A model generated the notes under the pieces. It was not told where the DNA came from. It saw nothing but the letters and a program-made list of their open reading frames with translations, and did no database searches. A program made the position numbers and the translations under genes. A stretch of DNA of 64,000 nucleotides from Terriglobia bacterium (GTDB lineage: Bacteria; Acidobacteriota; Terriglobia; Terriglobales; Acidobacteriaceae), in the NCBI GenBank assembly GCA_020073565.1, contig JAIQEY010000006.1, forward strand, positions 84,907 through 148,906, given 5' to 3'. Within the stretch, counting starts at the first letter, position 1. Each line of letters opens with the position of its first letter. Positions 1-10,170 of this stretch are shown one piece after another.

Positions 1-452
1 TCCTTCGGACGATAGTCGGGAAGATAGACAGGGGCTTTCAGTCCCGAGAACCGTTGAACCCGCTGTCTTCCTTTCAGCCAGTCGAGGACCTCGCGTATTG
101 CTGCGGCTTGGTCCCAACGTGCCTCGATGCGATTGCTGGTGCGCAGCAACGGTGGCAGCGGATGGTCTCGCAGGAGGATGATGCCCAGACGAATCTTGTG
201 CTCCTCCACCTGTTGCGCCAGCAGCGAGGTCCATTCCTGTTCCGTCCAGGCGGACTTGGCCGCGTCGGGCGACCACACCAGAAGCGCCAGGTCTGATTGC
301 CCTAACCCTTCGTTGATCTTGGCAACGAAGTTCTCGCCGCGGCCGATATCGACCTCGCAGAGCCAGGGCTCGAAGTCGGCGGCCTCCAGCGCAGCGGCCA
401 GCCTCTGGACGAATTCCTTGTCCTTCGTGCTGTGGGAGAGGAAGACTTTCAT
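1..452 (-). CDS. TIR-domain protein, N-terminal fragment cut by window edge
   Basis: This gene is missing from the ORF track because it runs off the left edge. Reading the minus strand from ATG at 452 gives 150 open codons. It begins MKVFLSHSTKDKEF, the usual first strand and loop of bacterial TIR domains. The motif SAWTEQE (residues 67-73) fits the S-x-x-W-x-x-x-E pattern that carries the catalytic glutamate of TIR NADases, so E73 is the likely catalytic residue. The TIR fold covers about residues 1-125. The next stretch, ending in PVYLPDYRPK, looks like a linker to a second domain outside the window. In related proteins this linker leads into an NB-ARC-type NTPase, but that is inference. 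AAAGG lies 10-14 nt before the ATG. TIR proteins of this layout often act in anti-phage abortive responses by degrading NAD. No partner gene is visible on the right side. TIR assignment is firm; the full architecture is unknown. Confidence 0.88.
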   Translation of the reverse strand, partial: MKVFLSHSTKDKEFVQRLAAALEAADFEPWLCEVDIGRGENFVAKINEGLGQSDLALLVWSPDAAKSAWTEQEWTSLLAQQVEEHKIRLGIILLRDHPLPPLLRTSNRIEARWDQAAAIREVLDWLKGRQRVQRFSGLKAPVYLPDYRPK

Positions 453-625
453 CCACTTGCGACCTTTGCTGAGAAATGACTGGGTGGATTGTAGTCCGAA
501 CCTTCGAGGCGTTCCAATCTCTGTAAGTGGCACAAGCGACACAATGCGTGGACGGCGCTTTATTCTGTTTGGGAGGGGTGGTTCAGTGGATCTAGGTGTT
601 ACGGACGACTGTTGGTTGCGCGGCT

Positions 626-654
626 CCCAGGTCTCGAAAAGGGCGAGACCTGGG
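626..654. repeat. REP-like hairpin, family 1
   Basis: The arms CCCAGGTCTCG and CGAGACCTGGG pair perfectly over 11 bp around a 7-nt loop. The flank GGGGCACC (read on the other strand as GGTGCCCC) and the layout GGTGC-CC-stem-TTTTCGAGA match the two hairpins flanking the RAYT gene. I therefore treat it as a third copy of the same family. Confidence 0.7.
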
Positions 655-708
655 GCACCATGCTCCGAGCGGGTCAGCGGCGTGAGTGGGGCCGTCACTC
701 GCGCCTTG

Positions 709-807
709 GCGGGTGGGCCACATTAACGGGGCGTATAGCCGCGCTTTCTCAGCTTGGATCTGAGACAACTGGGGGTGCGCCACTTCTCGCGCCGTTCGAG
801 AAGTGGC
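709..807. repeat. Left inverted arm of RAYT unit, containing REP hairpin (779-807)
   Basis: This arm matches, in inverted orientation and imperfectly, the segment 1498-1602. Shared blocks are GGCGGGTGGGCCACAT at the outer end, an AACTGGGGG-like block, and GGTGCGCCACTTCTCGCGC at the inner end. The inner part folds into GCCACTTCTCG / CGAGAAGTGGC (779-789 with 797-807). On the minus strand the hairpin is preceded by GTAG (811-808), the tetranucleotide known to mark REPs recognised by RAYT proteins. That GTAG also supplies the TAG stop codon of the RAYT gene. Confidence 0.75.
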
Positions 808-1395
808 CTACCCGACAGCTGGCAGGGCCGGGTTCCGCTCTTCCGAGGCGGGTGGTCTGACCTTCATCGTCAGGATCTGCCACTCGTTGACTCTTACCGG
901 CCCGCGTTCCCCAAGGCAGTAGGCGCGGAAACTGCTCCAGCGCCACAGCTCCGGAGACGTCACCAAACCGCGCCGGACCGGATTACGGTGCATGTAGCGC
1001 AACTTCTCGACGCGTTTGCGGCTCGTCCAGACGTTGAAATCGTAGAAGCGCTTCTGCCAGATGTGGTGCGGAACCGAGTCGAACAGACAGCCCTGCGACG
1101 GGTTGTGTCGCCGTCTCAGCTGCGCTAGGACGCGCCGGGCAAAGCCGAGTTTGAGAGCCTGCATCACGGTCGACGGATTCTTCTGTTGCGGTTCGCTGAT
1201 CAGCAGATGAATATGCTCGGGCATGACCACGTAGCCGACAACGACAAACTCGTAACGCTTGCGTACTTGCTCCAGCAGGGTGAGGAAGAGGTCACGACGG
1301 CGCGGGGTGCCGAGCAACGGCTGTCGGCGATAACAACTGCAAGTGATAAAGTGAAGGTCACCGGCACCGTAGTAGCGCTTTAGATTGCGCCGCAT
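808..1395 (-). CDS. REP-associated tyrosine transposase (RAYT, Y1 family)
   Basis: The product is a 195-residue single-strand DNA endonuclease-like protein of the TnpA_REP/Y1 superfamily, thought to nick and move REP palindromes. Visible signatures are the N-terminal LKRYYGAGDLHFITC, the metal-binding His pair in VMPEHIHLLI (H61, H63), and the catalytic tyrosine in KLRYMHRNPVRRGL (Y134), followed by WRWSSFRAY. I chose ATG 1395 because family members start close to RRNLKRYY; the longer ORF of 211 codons adds unrelated residues. The stop codon TAG lies inside the GTAG that introduces the left hairpin, so gene and repeat are fused end to end. The gene sits between two inverted arms (709-807 and 1498-1602) and is probably a domesticated or recently moved unit. 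Length and motifs suggest an intact enzyme. Confidence 0.9.
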   Translation of the reverse strand: MRRNLKRYYGAGDLHFITCSCYRRQPLLGTPRRRDLFLTLLEQVRKRYEFVVVGYVVMPEHIHLLISEPQQKNPSTVMQALKLGFARRVLAQLRRRHNPSQGCLFDSVPHHIWQKRFYDFNVWTSRKRVEKLRYMHRNPVRRGLVTSPELWRWSSFRAYCLGERGPVRVNEWQILTMKVRPPASEERNPALPAVG

Positions 1396-1757
1396 GACTC
1401 CAGAATAGCGGCGCAGAGATGCGGGTGCGGTGACGGCGGGCACCGTCCCACGGTGATGAAAGAATCAGAACCACGCGGCCCGCGATCGTGGCGGCAGGCC
1501 ACTTCTCGAAAAGCGCGAGAAGTGGCGCACCCCCCAGTTGGTTGGTGTCAAGGATCAAACACCATCCGCGCTATACTGTCGGCGTTGATGTGGCCCACCC
1601 GCCATAGTTCCAAATTAGCCGACCGGGCCGCCGTCTGGGGTGACGTGGTGGTGCCGGGAGGGTGGTTTCCGGGGTTAGGGTTTTTGCCATGCCTTCTGAC
1701 CTGCCCCCTGCTTTCGTTCACGTAAGAATACGACAAACTTGTTCACACGGCGATCTT
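1396..1757. other. Intergenic region with right arm of RAYT unit
   Basis: No gene is supported in this 362-nt gap. It holds the likely promoter region of the RAYT gene (1396-1497) and the right inverted arm. The remaining 150 nt up to the stop of the GH130-like gene are G-rich and show no hairpin or ORF that I would defend. Confidence 0.55.
1498..1602. repeat. Right inverted arm of RAYT unit, containing REP hairpin (1498-1526)
   Basis: The hairpin arms GCCACTTCTCG (1498-1508) and CGAGAAGTGGC (1516-1526) are identical to those of the left copy, with a different 7-nt loop. It continues with GCGCACCCCCCAGTTGGTTGG and ends in TGGCCCACCCGCC at 1590-1602, the reverse complement of the outer end of the left arm. 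The tetranucleotide before the hairpin is GCAG instead of GTAG. Confidence 0.75.
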
Positions 1758-2738
1758 CTATTTGTGGGAACCCACCGACACTGCGGCTTGAGCGACACCT
1801 ACGTATTTATCGGCGCCGCCGTAATAGAAGAGGTAGTGGTCGCCCTGCGGGACGGCGCCTTCCACGAACACTACGTTTGGCACCTGGCCGACCTTCTCCC
1901 AATCTTTTTCTGGACCGAAGATAGGTTCCGAGCTGCGCGTGAGCAGGTGGCGGGGATCTTTGCGGTCGAAGATGGCGTAGCCGGTGCGATAGACGAGTTT
2001 GTCGTCGGCGCCGTTGTAGATGAGGACTATGCCGTCATTGGTGAGAATCGGGGCTGGGCCGGGTTCGGCTACGCGCGAGTCGAACTTTCCGGGACGGACG
2101 GGGAGCACGGGCGTGTCGAGCGCTTCGGTCCAGTGGGTGAGATCGGTGGAGTAGGCGAGGCCCATCTGATCGGTCTTGTCGGCGCTGGTGCCGAGAAAAT
2201 ACATCCAGTACTTGCCATCAATCTTTTCGGGCACGATGGCTCCCGACTTGGTCCAACCGACGTTCCATTTGCCTTTGTAGGCGGGGAGGATTACACCCAG
2301 GCGTGTCCAGTGAACCAGGTCCTTCGAGGAGGCGAGGCAGAGCTGGGCGTCTTTCTTGTTGAAGGCGGTATAGGTGAGGTAGTAGACGCCGTCGAACTCG
2401 ACCAGGCGCGGGTCTTCGACACCGCCGCCTCGCTCGTATGGGGCCAGCGCTGATAGCGTGGGCGCGAGATCTGGCTGGAAATGAATGCCGTCGGTGCTCT
2501 CAGCGCGGCCGAGGCGCGAGATGCCGATGCCATCTTGTGCGCGGTAGAGCATGACGAATTTTCCATGATAGAAGACGACCGCGGGGTTAAAGGTTCCAGC
2601 GGATTCCCAGCCCTCGCCCTGCGGGGAAAGAATCGGAGTTTCCGATGCGCGCTGCCAGTGCGTAACAGGGGACGGCGCGGTTTGAGCGGAGAGTAACGCG
2701 GTGGCAAGAAGGGCAGCGAAGATGATCCGCGGTTTCAT
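1758..2738 (-). CDS. Secreted GH130-like glycosidase/phosphorylase
   Basis: The 326-residue protein has a signal peptide (MKPRIIFAALLATALLSAQ) and then a five-bladed propeller typical of family GH130 and its GH43-like relatives. Signatures include TFNPAVVFYHGKFVMLYRAQD, GVEDPRLVEFDGVYYLTYTAF, WTKSGAIVPEKIDGKYWMYF and a late LIYNGAD. GH130 enzymes act on beta-mannosides, either by phosphorolysis or, in secreted members, by hydrolysis. Export from the cytoplasm favours a hydrolase, since phosphate-dependent members usually stay inside; this is inference. ATG 2738 is chosen because the upstream extension of the 379-codon ORF reads through REP sequence (2816-2865) and lacks protein character. It stands alone between the RAYT unit and the permease gene. 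Confidence 0.8.
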   Translation of the reverse strand: MKPRIIFAALLATALLSAQTAPSPVTHWQRASETPILSPQGEGWESAGTFNPAVVFYHGKFVMLYRAQDGIGISRLGRAESTDGIHFQPDLAPTLSALAPYERGGGVEDPRLVEFDGVYYLTYTAFNKKDAQLCLASSKDLVHWTRLGVILPAYKGKWNVGWTKSGAIVPEKIDGKYWMYFLGTSADKTDQMGLAYSTDLTHWTEALDTPVLPVRPGKFDSRVAEPGPAPILTNDGIVLIYNGADDKLVYRTGYAIFDRKDPRHLLTRSSEPIFGPEKDWEKVGQVPNVVFVEGAVPQGDHYLFYYGGADKYVGVAQAAVSVGSHK

Positions 2739-2815
2739 GGGGACATTGTAGTGGAGAGGCGAGTTCTTCGTCGGGGTGGGAGACGAATGAAGATGCGCGT
2801 TCATTGGCAGCGTGT

Positions 2816-2865
2816 GCGGCGGGCGAGGACGCCCGCCGGACAGCCGGCGGGACGCCGGCGCTACA
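2816..2865. repeat. REP-like element, family 2 (copy A)
   Basis: Two GC-rich hairpins lie in tandem: GGCGGGCG-AGGA-CGCCCGCC and GCCGGCG-GGA-CGCCGGC, ending in GCGCTACAT. The same two-hairpin layout with the same GCGCTAC end recurs at 8418-8497 and 13235-13281. It lies directly against the stop codon of the ADOP permease gene. Confidence 0.75.
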
Positions 2866-5403
2866 TCACTCGGTGCGAAGGGCCCGAATGGGTTCAAGCG
2901 AGGCTGCCCTGCGAGCGGGCAGGAGGGTGGCGATGAGAGCTGCGATGCTCAACACCAAGGTCGTGATCAGCAAAATGTCCGGGGCGTAGGGTTTCACTCC
3001 AAACAATTGGGTGGTCATCGCGCGGCCGGCCAGGATAGTTGCGGGAATGCCGATGGCCAACCCGATTCCGATCTGCAGAAACGCTCCGTGGAGCACCAGC
3101 CGCAGGACATCCAGCCGGCCTGCGCCGAGCGCCATGCGGATTCCGATTTCGCTGGTGCGGCGCTCGACCGAATAAGCGGTGACGCCATAGAGGCCGACAG
3201 ACGCCAGCACGAGCGCCAGCAAGCCGAACAAAGAAGTCAGTTTCGCGAGCATCGCCTGCTGGGCAAAGTTTCCGTCCACTTGAGTAGCGAAGCTCATAAA
3301 GTCAATCACGGCAAGATCGGGGTTCACCTGCGCGAGGGCGCGCCGGACCTGCGGCTCCAGCCCGGGCACGTTGCCCTGAGTCATCAGCACGATGGCGTTC
3401 AAGTAGTGTGAGACATCTTCGAACGCCTTAAATCGTGGTTGGTCATAGACGATCTGCTGGGTGGAGGACAGGAAAAAGGTCGGGGGGATCTCGCGGGTGG
3501 GCTCGCGGTATTGGGTATCCTCGGTGATGCCGACGATTTCGTAGGCGCCAGCGTATTTCTGATCCAGATTTCCGAAATGTTGTCCGATCGGATCCTCGTC
3601 TTTGAAGAACTTCTTCGCAAAAGTCTGGTTGACGACAGCGACGTTGCGCGAAGTGCCCGTGTCCTGCTCCGAGATGGCGCGGCCCTTCACAATCTTCGTG
3701 CCGATGGTCTCGAAGTAGCCTTCACTGACTCGCACCCAGGAGGCTACATTCTGATCACTATCGGGCGGAGGAGGGGCTTGCCCCTCGATGTAGACGACCT
3801 CGTTCCAGTTGTCTCCCTCCATTGGACTGTACATGGCAAAACTGACCCGGCTCATGCCCGGGATCCCTGCCAGGGTATCGTGAAGCTGGCGGTAGAAAGC
3901 GGGGAGTCTTTCCGGCGTATATCCCGCCATCTGTGGGTCGATGTGCAAGATGTAGCGGTTGGCGGTCTCGAACCCGAAGTGCTGATGGTGCATGTTTTGC
4001 AAGCTCTGGACCAGCAATCCTGCAGCACACAACAGCACCAGCGAGAGCGCTGCCTGGATCACCACCAGGGATTTTTGGGTCCAGCCACTTGCATGCGGCG
4101 TGGAACGGTGGGCGCCGCGCAAGGCATCGGCTGGATCGGTGTGGGCCGTCATCCAGGCAGGGGCAACCCCAAACACGATTCCGGTCAGCAGGGAAACAGC
4201 AAAGGTGAAACCTAGAACTGGCAACGAAGGCATCGGGTTGATCGCGACTGGGTTGTCTTGGAACGCAAGGCGGAGGATGAGACGAGTGCCCCAAAACGCG
4301 AGGGCAACGCCCACGATGCCTCCGAACACAGCGAGCACGGTACTTTCGGTCAGCACTTGCACGACCTGCCGCGACCGGGATGCGCCGAGCGCGGTTCGGA
4401 CGGACGTCTGCTGCCGACGAGTGGCCGCGCGCACCAGCATCAGGTTGGCCACGTTGGCACACGCAATCAACAGGACGAAGCCAGAGACCCACAGCAGAAG
4501 ATGCAAGGCTGACTGATATTGGTCGCGCATCATCTGGACACCAGCGCCCCCGGGCGAAAGATGCAGGGTCTGCTTCGGTATCATCGCTTGCTCTCCGGGA
4601 TTGAGCTTGCTGACCGGGCTTGAAAGCCACTGCTGTAACTCCAGTTGCAGATGGGTTTCAATGCTTTTCGGATCAGCACCCGGTGCCAGCCGGCCGATCA
4701 GATCCAGCCAGTCGGAAGTGGGGAAATCCAGAAGGGCGCCGGCGCGGTCAATCAGGGGTTCGTCTGCCAAGGGGATCCAGAAAGCGGGGATGCTCTCCAT
4801 GCGGTCGCCGTAGAAGCCGGGAGGCGCGACGCCTACGACCGTGAAGGGTTGACCATTGAAAGTAAAGCTCGCACCGACGACCGAGGGGTCACGGCCGTAC
4901 TTTTGTTGCCAGGTGGAATAACTCATGATCGCGACCGGATCGGCTCCCTTGCGATCGTCCTCTGCATGGAATACCCGCCCGGCGTAGGCACCGATACCAA
5001 ACATGGAAAAGTAGTTTCCGGCGACATACTGCATCCGTTGAGACTCGGCGGGCTGGTTGCTCCCGCTGCGGCGAACTCCCATCAAACTGCGCCCGGCCTG
5101 GAAGGCGGCGAGCTCGGTAAAACCGGCCGTTCCGTCGCGGAATGTCTTGTACTTGTCGTAGGAGAAAATCGACCAGTCATCCTGCAGACCGCCGTTGACG
5201 CAGCAGTTCTCGACGTCGCCGACGCGATAGAGTTCGCTGGGCTTGGCTACCGGCAAGGACTTCAGCAATACGGCGTGAACGAGCGTGAAGATGGCGGTGG
5301 TCGCGCCGATTCCCAGCGCAAGCGTCAGCACCGCCGTGGCCGTAAACCCGGGAGCGTGAGCGAACTGCCTCATTGCGTATCGGACATCTTCGGTGAATTG
5401 CAT
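2866..5403 (-). CDS. ADOP-type duplicated orphan ABC permease (MacB/FtsX family)
   Basis: The 845-residue protein has the two-repeat design of acidobacterial duplicated orphaned permeases. The N-terminal signature [29 protein letters not shown] is a membrane helix, followed by a large periplasmic MacB_PCD domain (about 65-280) with [16 protein letters not shown]. Next comes an FtsX block of helices (about 285-430, with [19 protein letters not shown]), a second MacB_PCD domain (about 460-690, with [15 protein letters not shown]) and a final FtsX block (about 720-840, with [19 protein letters not shown]). MacB permeases couple an ATPase to periplasmic export machinery; here no ATPase gene is adjacent, so the partner and substrate are unknown. 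Its stop codon abuts a REP element. Length and both halves are complete. Confidence 0.93.
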   Translation of the reverse strand: MQFTEDVRYAMRQFAHAPGFTATAVLTLALGIGATTAIFTLVHAVLLKSLPVAKPSELYRVGDVENCCVNGGLQDDWSIFSYDKYKTFRDGTAGFTELAAFQAGRSLMGVRRSGSNQPAESQRMQYVAGNYFSMFGIGAYAGRVFHAEDDRKGADPVAIMSYSTWQQKYGRDPSVVGASFTFNGQPFTVVGVAPPGFYGDRMESIPAFWIPLADEPLIDRAGALLDFPTSDWLDLIGRLAPGADPKSIETHLQLELQQWLSSPVSKLNPGEQAMIPKQTLHLSPGGAGVQMMRDQYQSALHLLLWVSGFVLLIACANVANLMLVRAATRRQQTSVRTALGASRSRQVVQVLTESTVLAVFGGIVGVALAFWGTRLILRLAFQDNPVAINPMPSLPVLGFTFAVSLLTGIVFGVAPAWMTAHTDPADALRGAHRSTPHASGWTQKSLVVIQAALSLVLLCAAGLLVQSLQNMHHQHFGFETANRYILHIDPQMAGYTPERLPAFYRQLHDTLAGIPGMSRVSFAMYSPMEGDNWNEVVYIEGQAPPPPDSDQNVASWVRVSEGYFETIGTKIVKGRAISEQDTGTSRNVAVVNQTFAKKFFKDEDPIGQHFGNLDQKYAGAYEIVGITEDTQYREPTREIPPTFFLSSTQQIVYDQPRFKAFEDVSHYLNAIVLMTQGNVPGLEPQVRRALAQVNPDLAVIDFMSFATQVDGNFAQQAMLAKLTSLFGLLALVLASVGLYGVTAYSVERRTSEIGIRMALGAGRLDVLRLVLHGAFLQIGIGLAIGIPATILAGRAMTTQLFGVKPYAPDILLITTLVLSIAALIATLLPARRAASLEPIRALRTE

Positions 5404-5676
5404 TGTCCCTCCGGCTATCTGGTACGAATTGGCGTTACTGAATGTTCACGGGCCGCGGAGGTTCGACGGGTCTGACCGGCGGTTGGTGAGCAGGGGGACT
5501 AGCGCCCTGATGCGCATTCTGCGGGAACCCCAACTGCGCCACAGTCAAAGCCTTCGCGCCCAAACATCTCATCTCCGGGGTAGGGGCCCTTCGACTCCGC
5601 AGGAATCTCGCTTTGCGAGATTCCTGTTCCGCTCAGGGTGACAGGCGGTTAAGGGGTCAGACGGATGGAAACGGCT
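5404..5676. other. Intergenic region between ADOP permease and tpiA, with a perfect hairpin
   Basis: This 273-nt gap carries AGGAATCTCGC-TTT-GCGAGATTCCT (5601-5625), a perfect 11-bp stem. It is inserted in a CCCTTCGACTCCGC...CCGCTCAGGGTGACA frame that itself looks like a dispersed repeat. It may stop or stabilise the tpiA transcript, although no T-run follows on the minus strand. The upstream part should hold the permease promoter, which I cannot place. Confidence 0.5.
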
Positions 5677-6422
<746 letters not shown>

Positions 6423-6426
<4 letters not shown>

Positions 6427-7031
6427 GAAGGACCTTTCTCGAAGATAACGGAATTCGCCGGTTGTTGCTGGGACAATTTTTCGGCTTCCCGGACGAAGAC
6501 CTGGCAGGTGGAAACATCGAAGAGCACGAAGCGGACGTGCTGCACATGCACACAGGTTGGCAGAGCTTCGGCGATGGTCTTGACGGCGACTTGGGCGGCT
6601 TCGTGCACTGGATAGCCGTAGGCTCCGGTCGAGATGGCTGGAAAGGCCAGGGATCGGATTGCGTGATCGTCGGCGAGCTGGATCGATTCGCGGTAGCAAC
6701 GGGCTAACGTTTCAGCCTCGCGCTGCCGGCCTCCCCAATACACCGGGCCGACGGTGTGGATCACATGCTTGGCGGGCAAGCGGCCGCCGGTGGTCATGAT
6801 GGCTTTGCCGGCGGGGAGAGTGCCGATGTTGGCCACGATTCGCTTGCACTCTTGCAGGATCGATGGGCCGCCGGCGCGGTGGATTGCTCCGTCGACACCT
6901 CCACCGCCGAGCAGAGACGAGTTGGCGGCGTTGACGATGGCCTCCGTCGTTTCCTTGGTGATGTCGGCGGGGCCGGCGAGTTCGAGGGTTTTGCCGTCGG
7001 CGAAGGTTAGGCGAGCTGCGAAGTCGGACAT
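6423..7031 (-). CDS. Macrodomain (ADP-ribose/O-acetyl-ADP-ribose processing) protein
   Basis: The 202-residue protein is a single macrodomain related to YmdB and the MacroD O-acetyl-ADP-ribose deacetylases. Signatures are ADITKETTEAIVNAANSSLLGGGGVDGAIHRAGG (about residues 22-55, the ADP-ribose binding strand with NAANSSL and GGGVDGAIH), TTGGRLPAKHVIHTVGP (about 80-97) and FPAISTGAYGYP (about 128-140). Such enzymes remove ADP-ribose from proteins or hydrolyse O-acetyl-ADP-ribose, products of NAD-consuming enzymes. The gene lies between pgk and tpiA on the same strand, and its stop codon overlaps the tpiA start by 4 nt (ATGA), so it is expressed with lower glycolysis. That position is unusual; a metabolic role tied to NAD turnover is inference. 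Confidence 0.93.
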
Positions 7032-7127
7032 AGCAGCCCCTTAAGGGGCAGTCGTTGAAATCTGCATTCGGCATCGCTAAAGCGATGTCCTGATACGAAG
7101 CCTGGCGGCGAAAACAAGCGCCAGCGC

Positions 7128-8339
<1,212 letters not shown>

Positions 8340-8417
8340 TAGGCACCTGTTGTGGTCGTTCGTCGTCTGCGGCGTTCTATCCCAACTGGGCCGACATCAC
8401 AGAATCTTGGCAGATTG

Positions 8418-8497
8418 CGGTGGCGGGCGAGGGCGCCCGCCACCACAGCCGGCGGGGCGCCGGCGCTACGCCACAGCCGGCGAGACGCCGGCGCTAC
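8418..8497. repeat. REP-like element, family 2 (copy B, three hairpins) between gap and pgk
   Basis: Three GC-rich palindromes stand in tandem: GGTGGCGGGCG-AGGG-CGCCCGCCACC, CCGGCG-GGG-CGCCGG and CCGGCG-AGA-CGCCGG, the last two each ending in GCGCTAC. The block sits inside the presumed operon. In other bacteria intercistronic REPs change mRNA stability between neighbouring genes, so it could set the gap:pgk ratio; that role is inference. Confidence 0.75.
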
Positions 8498-8500
8498 TGA

Positions 8501-9511
8501 CTACAGGCCTTTTGCTGCCATGTAGTTGATCAGGTCGCGGACGCGGCAGGAGTATCCCCACTCGTTGTCGTACCAGGAGATCACCTTCACGCAGTTGCCG
8601 CCGACCACCAGGGTCATGGGCGCGTCGACGATGGAGGAGCGAGCGTCGCCTTTGAAGTCGGACGAGACCAACTCGCCTTCCTCGAAACCCAGATAGCCCT
8701 TCAGCGGGCCGGACTCGGAGGCCTTTTTCAGGGCGGCATTGACCTCTTCTTTAGTGGTCTTCTTTTCTACCCAGACGACGAGGTCGACGACCGAGACGTT
8801 GGGCGTGGGCACGCGCATGGCGAAGCCGTCGAGTTTTCCAGCCAGATCAGGGATGACGAGCTTGAGCGCCTTGGCTGCGCCGGTCGAGGTTGGGATCATG
8901 TTGATCGCCGCCGCACGGGCACGCCGCAGGTCTTTGTGGGGGAAGTCGAGGATCACCTGATCGTTGGTATAGGAGTGGATGGTGGTCATTGTGCCGCTGA
9001 CGATCTTGAAGGTGTCGTTAACGACCTTGGCGATCGGGGCAAGACAATTCGTGGTGCAGGAGGCGTTCGAGACGATGTGGTGCTTGGCGGGATCGTACTT
9101 GTCTTCGTTGACGCCGAGCACGAGGGTGACATCTTCGTTTTTCGCGGGAGCGGAAATGATGACTTTCTTCACGGGGCCGCGCAGATGTTTCTTGGCTTCG
9201 TTGGCATCGGTGAAGCGGCCGGTGGACTCGATCACGAGCTGTGCGCCGACGGACTCCCAGGGCAGGGCGGCGGGGTCTTTTTCCTTGAAGACCTTAATGG
9301 TCTTGCCGTCGACCGAGATGCTGTCCGGGCCGGCGGTGATCTTGTTGGGCAGGTTGCCGAGGATCGAGTCGTATTTGAGCAGGTGTGCGAGTGTCTTCGG
9401 ATCGGTGAGATCGTTGACGGCGACGAATTCGAGGTTCTTGTCGGCGAGCGAGGTGCGAAGAACGTTGCGCCCGATGCGTCCGAAACCGTTAATGCCTACT
9501 TTGACAGCCAT
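8501..9511 (-). CDS. gap: Glyceraldehyde-3-phosphate dehydrogenase, type I
   Basis: This 336-residue enzyme oxidises glyceraldehyde 3-phosphate with phosphate to 1,3-bisphosphoglycerate, reducing NAD. The Rossmann start [15 protein letters not shown] is clear. VAVNDLTDP places an acidic/asparagine pair at the NAD ribose site, which favours NAD over NADP. The catalytic cysteine lies in [15 protein letters not shown] (about residue 152). [10 protein letters not shown] lies near the C-terminus. A purine-rich GGAGGAACA precedes ATG 9511. It is the first gene of the minus-strand gap-pgk-macro-tpiA operon, so the operon promoter should lie in 9512-9680. Confidence 0.98.
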   Translation of the reverse strand: MAVKVGINGFGRIGRNVLRTSLADKNLEFVAVNDLTDPKTLAHLLKYDSILGNLPNKITAGPDSISVDGKTIKVFKEKDPAALPWESVGAQLVIESTGRFTDANEAKKHLRGPVKKVIISAPAKNEDVTLVLGVNEDKYDPAKHHIVSNASCTTNCLAPIAKVVNDTFKIVSGTMTTIHSYTNDQVILDFPHKDLRRARAAAINMIPTSTGAAKALKLVIPDLAGKLDGFAMRVPTPNVSVVDLVVWVEKKTTKEEVNAALKKASESGPLKGYLGFEEGELVSSDFKGDARSSIVDAPMTLVVGGNCVKVISWYDNEWGYSCRVRDLINYMAAKGL

Positions 9512-9682
9512 TGTTCCTCCGATAAAAGGTTGGGGCTAAATAAGAAATCAGGGGCCCTGAGATAAGCTTCGATGGTAACAGGGTCGAGGAGTCAGCGTAA
9601 ACGTCATGGGGCGGAATCAAACCACAAAGGACACGAAGTCACACGAAGGTAGGAAGTCAAGGGGTGGTCCTTCATGGTTTGA

Positions 9683-10054
9683 TTAGCTCCGTGGAGCCGG
9701 AATAATTTCGACGTAGACGTCGGTGTTGCGCCATAGCAGAGGGACGCGGGCCAGCCAGTATTTTGCATTGATGAGGCGGCGTACTCTGGCGACCTCTTCG
9801 GGCGGCAGGATTCGTGCAGTTCCCGAGAATTCCGGGCCGGTGATTTTGCCGCGGATGGTGCAGGGCGCAAATTTCACCTGCGGGTTGTTGCGGACACGCT
9901 TGTATTTCCATAACTTGCTGCTGGTCATGAAGTAGAGCTTGCCGTCGTCTTCGGCGAACCAGATGGGCGTGTAGACGGCAACGCCGTTTTTGCGGAAGGT
10001 TGCCAGGCTGATGTACCGCTGGCCTTGGATTTCGGGGGGAATCGCGGAAGTCAT
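9683..10054 (-). CDS. PPOX-class (pyridoxamine-phosphate-oxidase fold) probable F420/FMN-dependent protein
   Basis: The 123-residue protein has the split beta-barrel flavin-binding fold. Visible features are GQRYISLATFRKNGVAVYTPIWFAEDDGKLYFMTS (strands 1-3 of the fold), WKYKRVRNNPQVKFAPCTIRGKI (a dinucleotide or phosphate-binding segment) and a C-terminal strand NTDVYVEIIPA. It resembles PPOX-class F420-dependent enzymes of about 120-130 residues, small reductases or binding proteins in the cytoplasm. The substrate cannot be told. It is a single gene, divergent from the pseudokinase-TonB gene with 116 nt between starts. Confidence 0.8.
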   Translation of the reverse strand: MTSAIPPEIQGQRYISLATFRKNGVAVYTPIWFAEDDGKLYFMTSSKLWKYKRVRNNPQVKFAPCTIRGKITGPEFSGTARILPPEEVARVRRLINAKYWLARVPLLWRNTDVYVEIIPAPRS

Positions 10055-10170
10055 ACGATCATTCTAATAATTTCCTGGGTTTGTGGTGTTCTTGGAACCG
10101 AAATCAGGGTGGTTTTGTAAGACGAGGGTGCGTGCCCATACAATAGCTGCTCTATTTCATCGAGGCACGA

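Larger units (their letters stand above)
453..807. other. Intergenic region with REP hairpins and left arm of RAYT unit
   Basis: There is no supported gene in this 355-nt gap. The part next to the TIR gene (453-620) should hold its promoter, but I see no clear -35/-10 pair. From 621 onward it holds two REP-like hairpins and the left inverted arm described in separate entries. The plus-strand ORF of 199 codons that crosses it is a shadow of the TIR gene. Confidence 0.6.

Noticed and set aside
127-726. 199-codon plus-strand ORF at the left end
   Set aside because: It overlaps the TIR gene antisense and runs into REP sequence; no domain or start signal supports it.
1662-2453. 263-codon plus-strand ORF
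   Set aside because: Antisense to the GH130-like gene, which has a signal peptide and family motifs.
2739-2897. N-terminal extension of the GH130-like ORF
   Set aside because: The extension is encoded by a REP element and spacer; the signal peptide begins at 2738.
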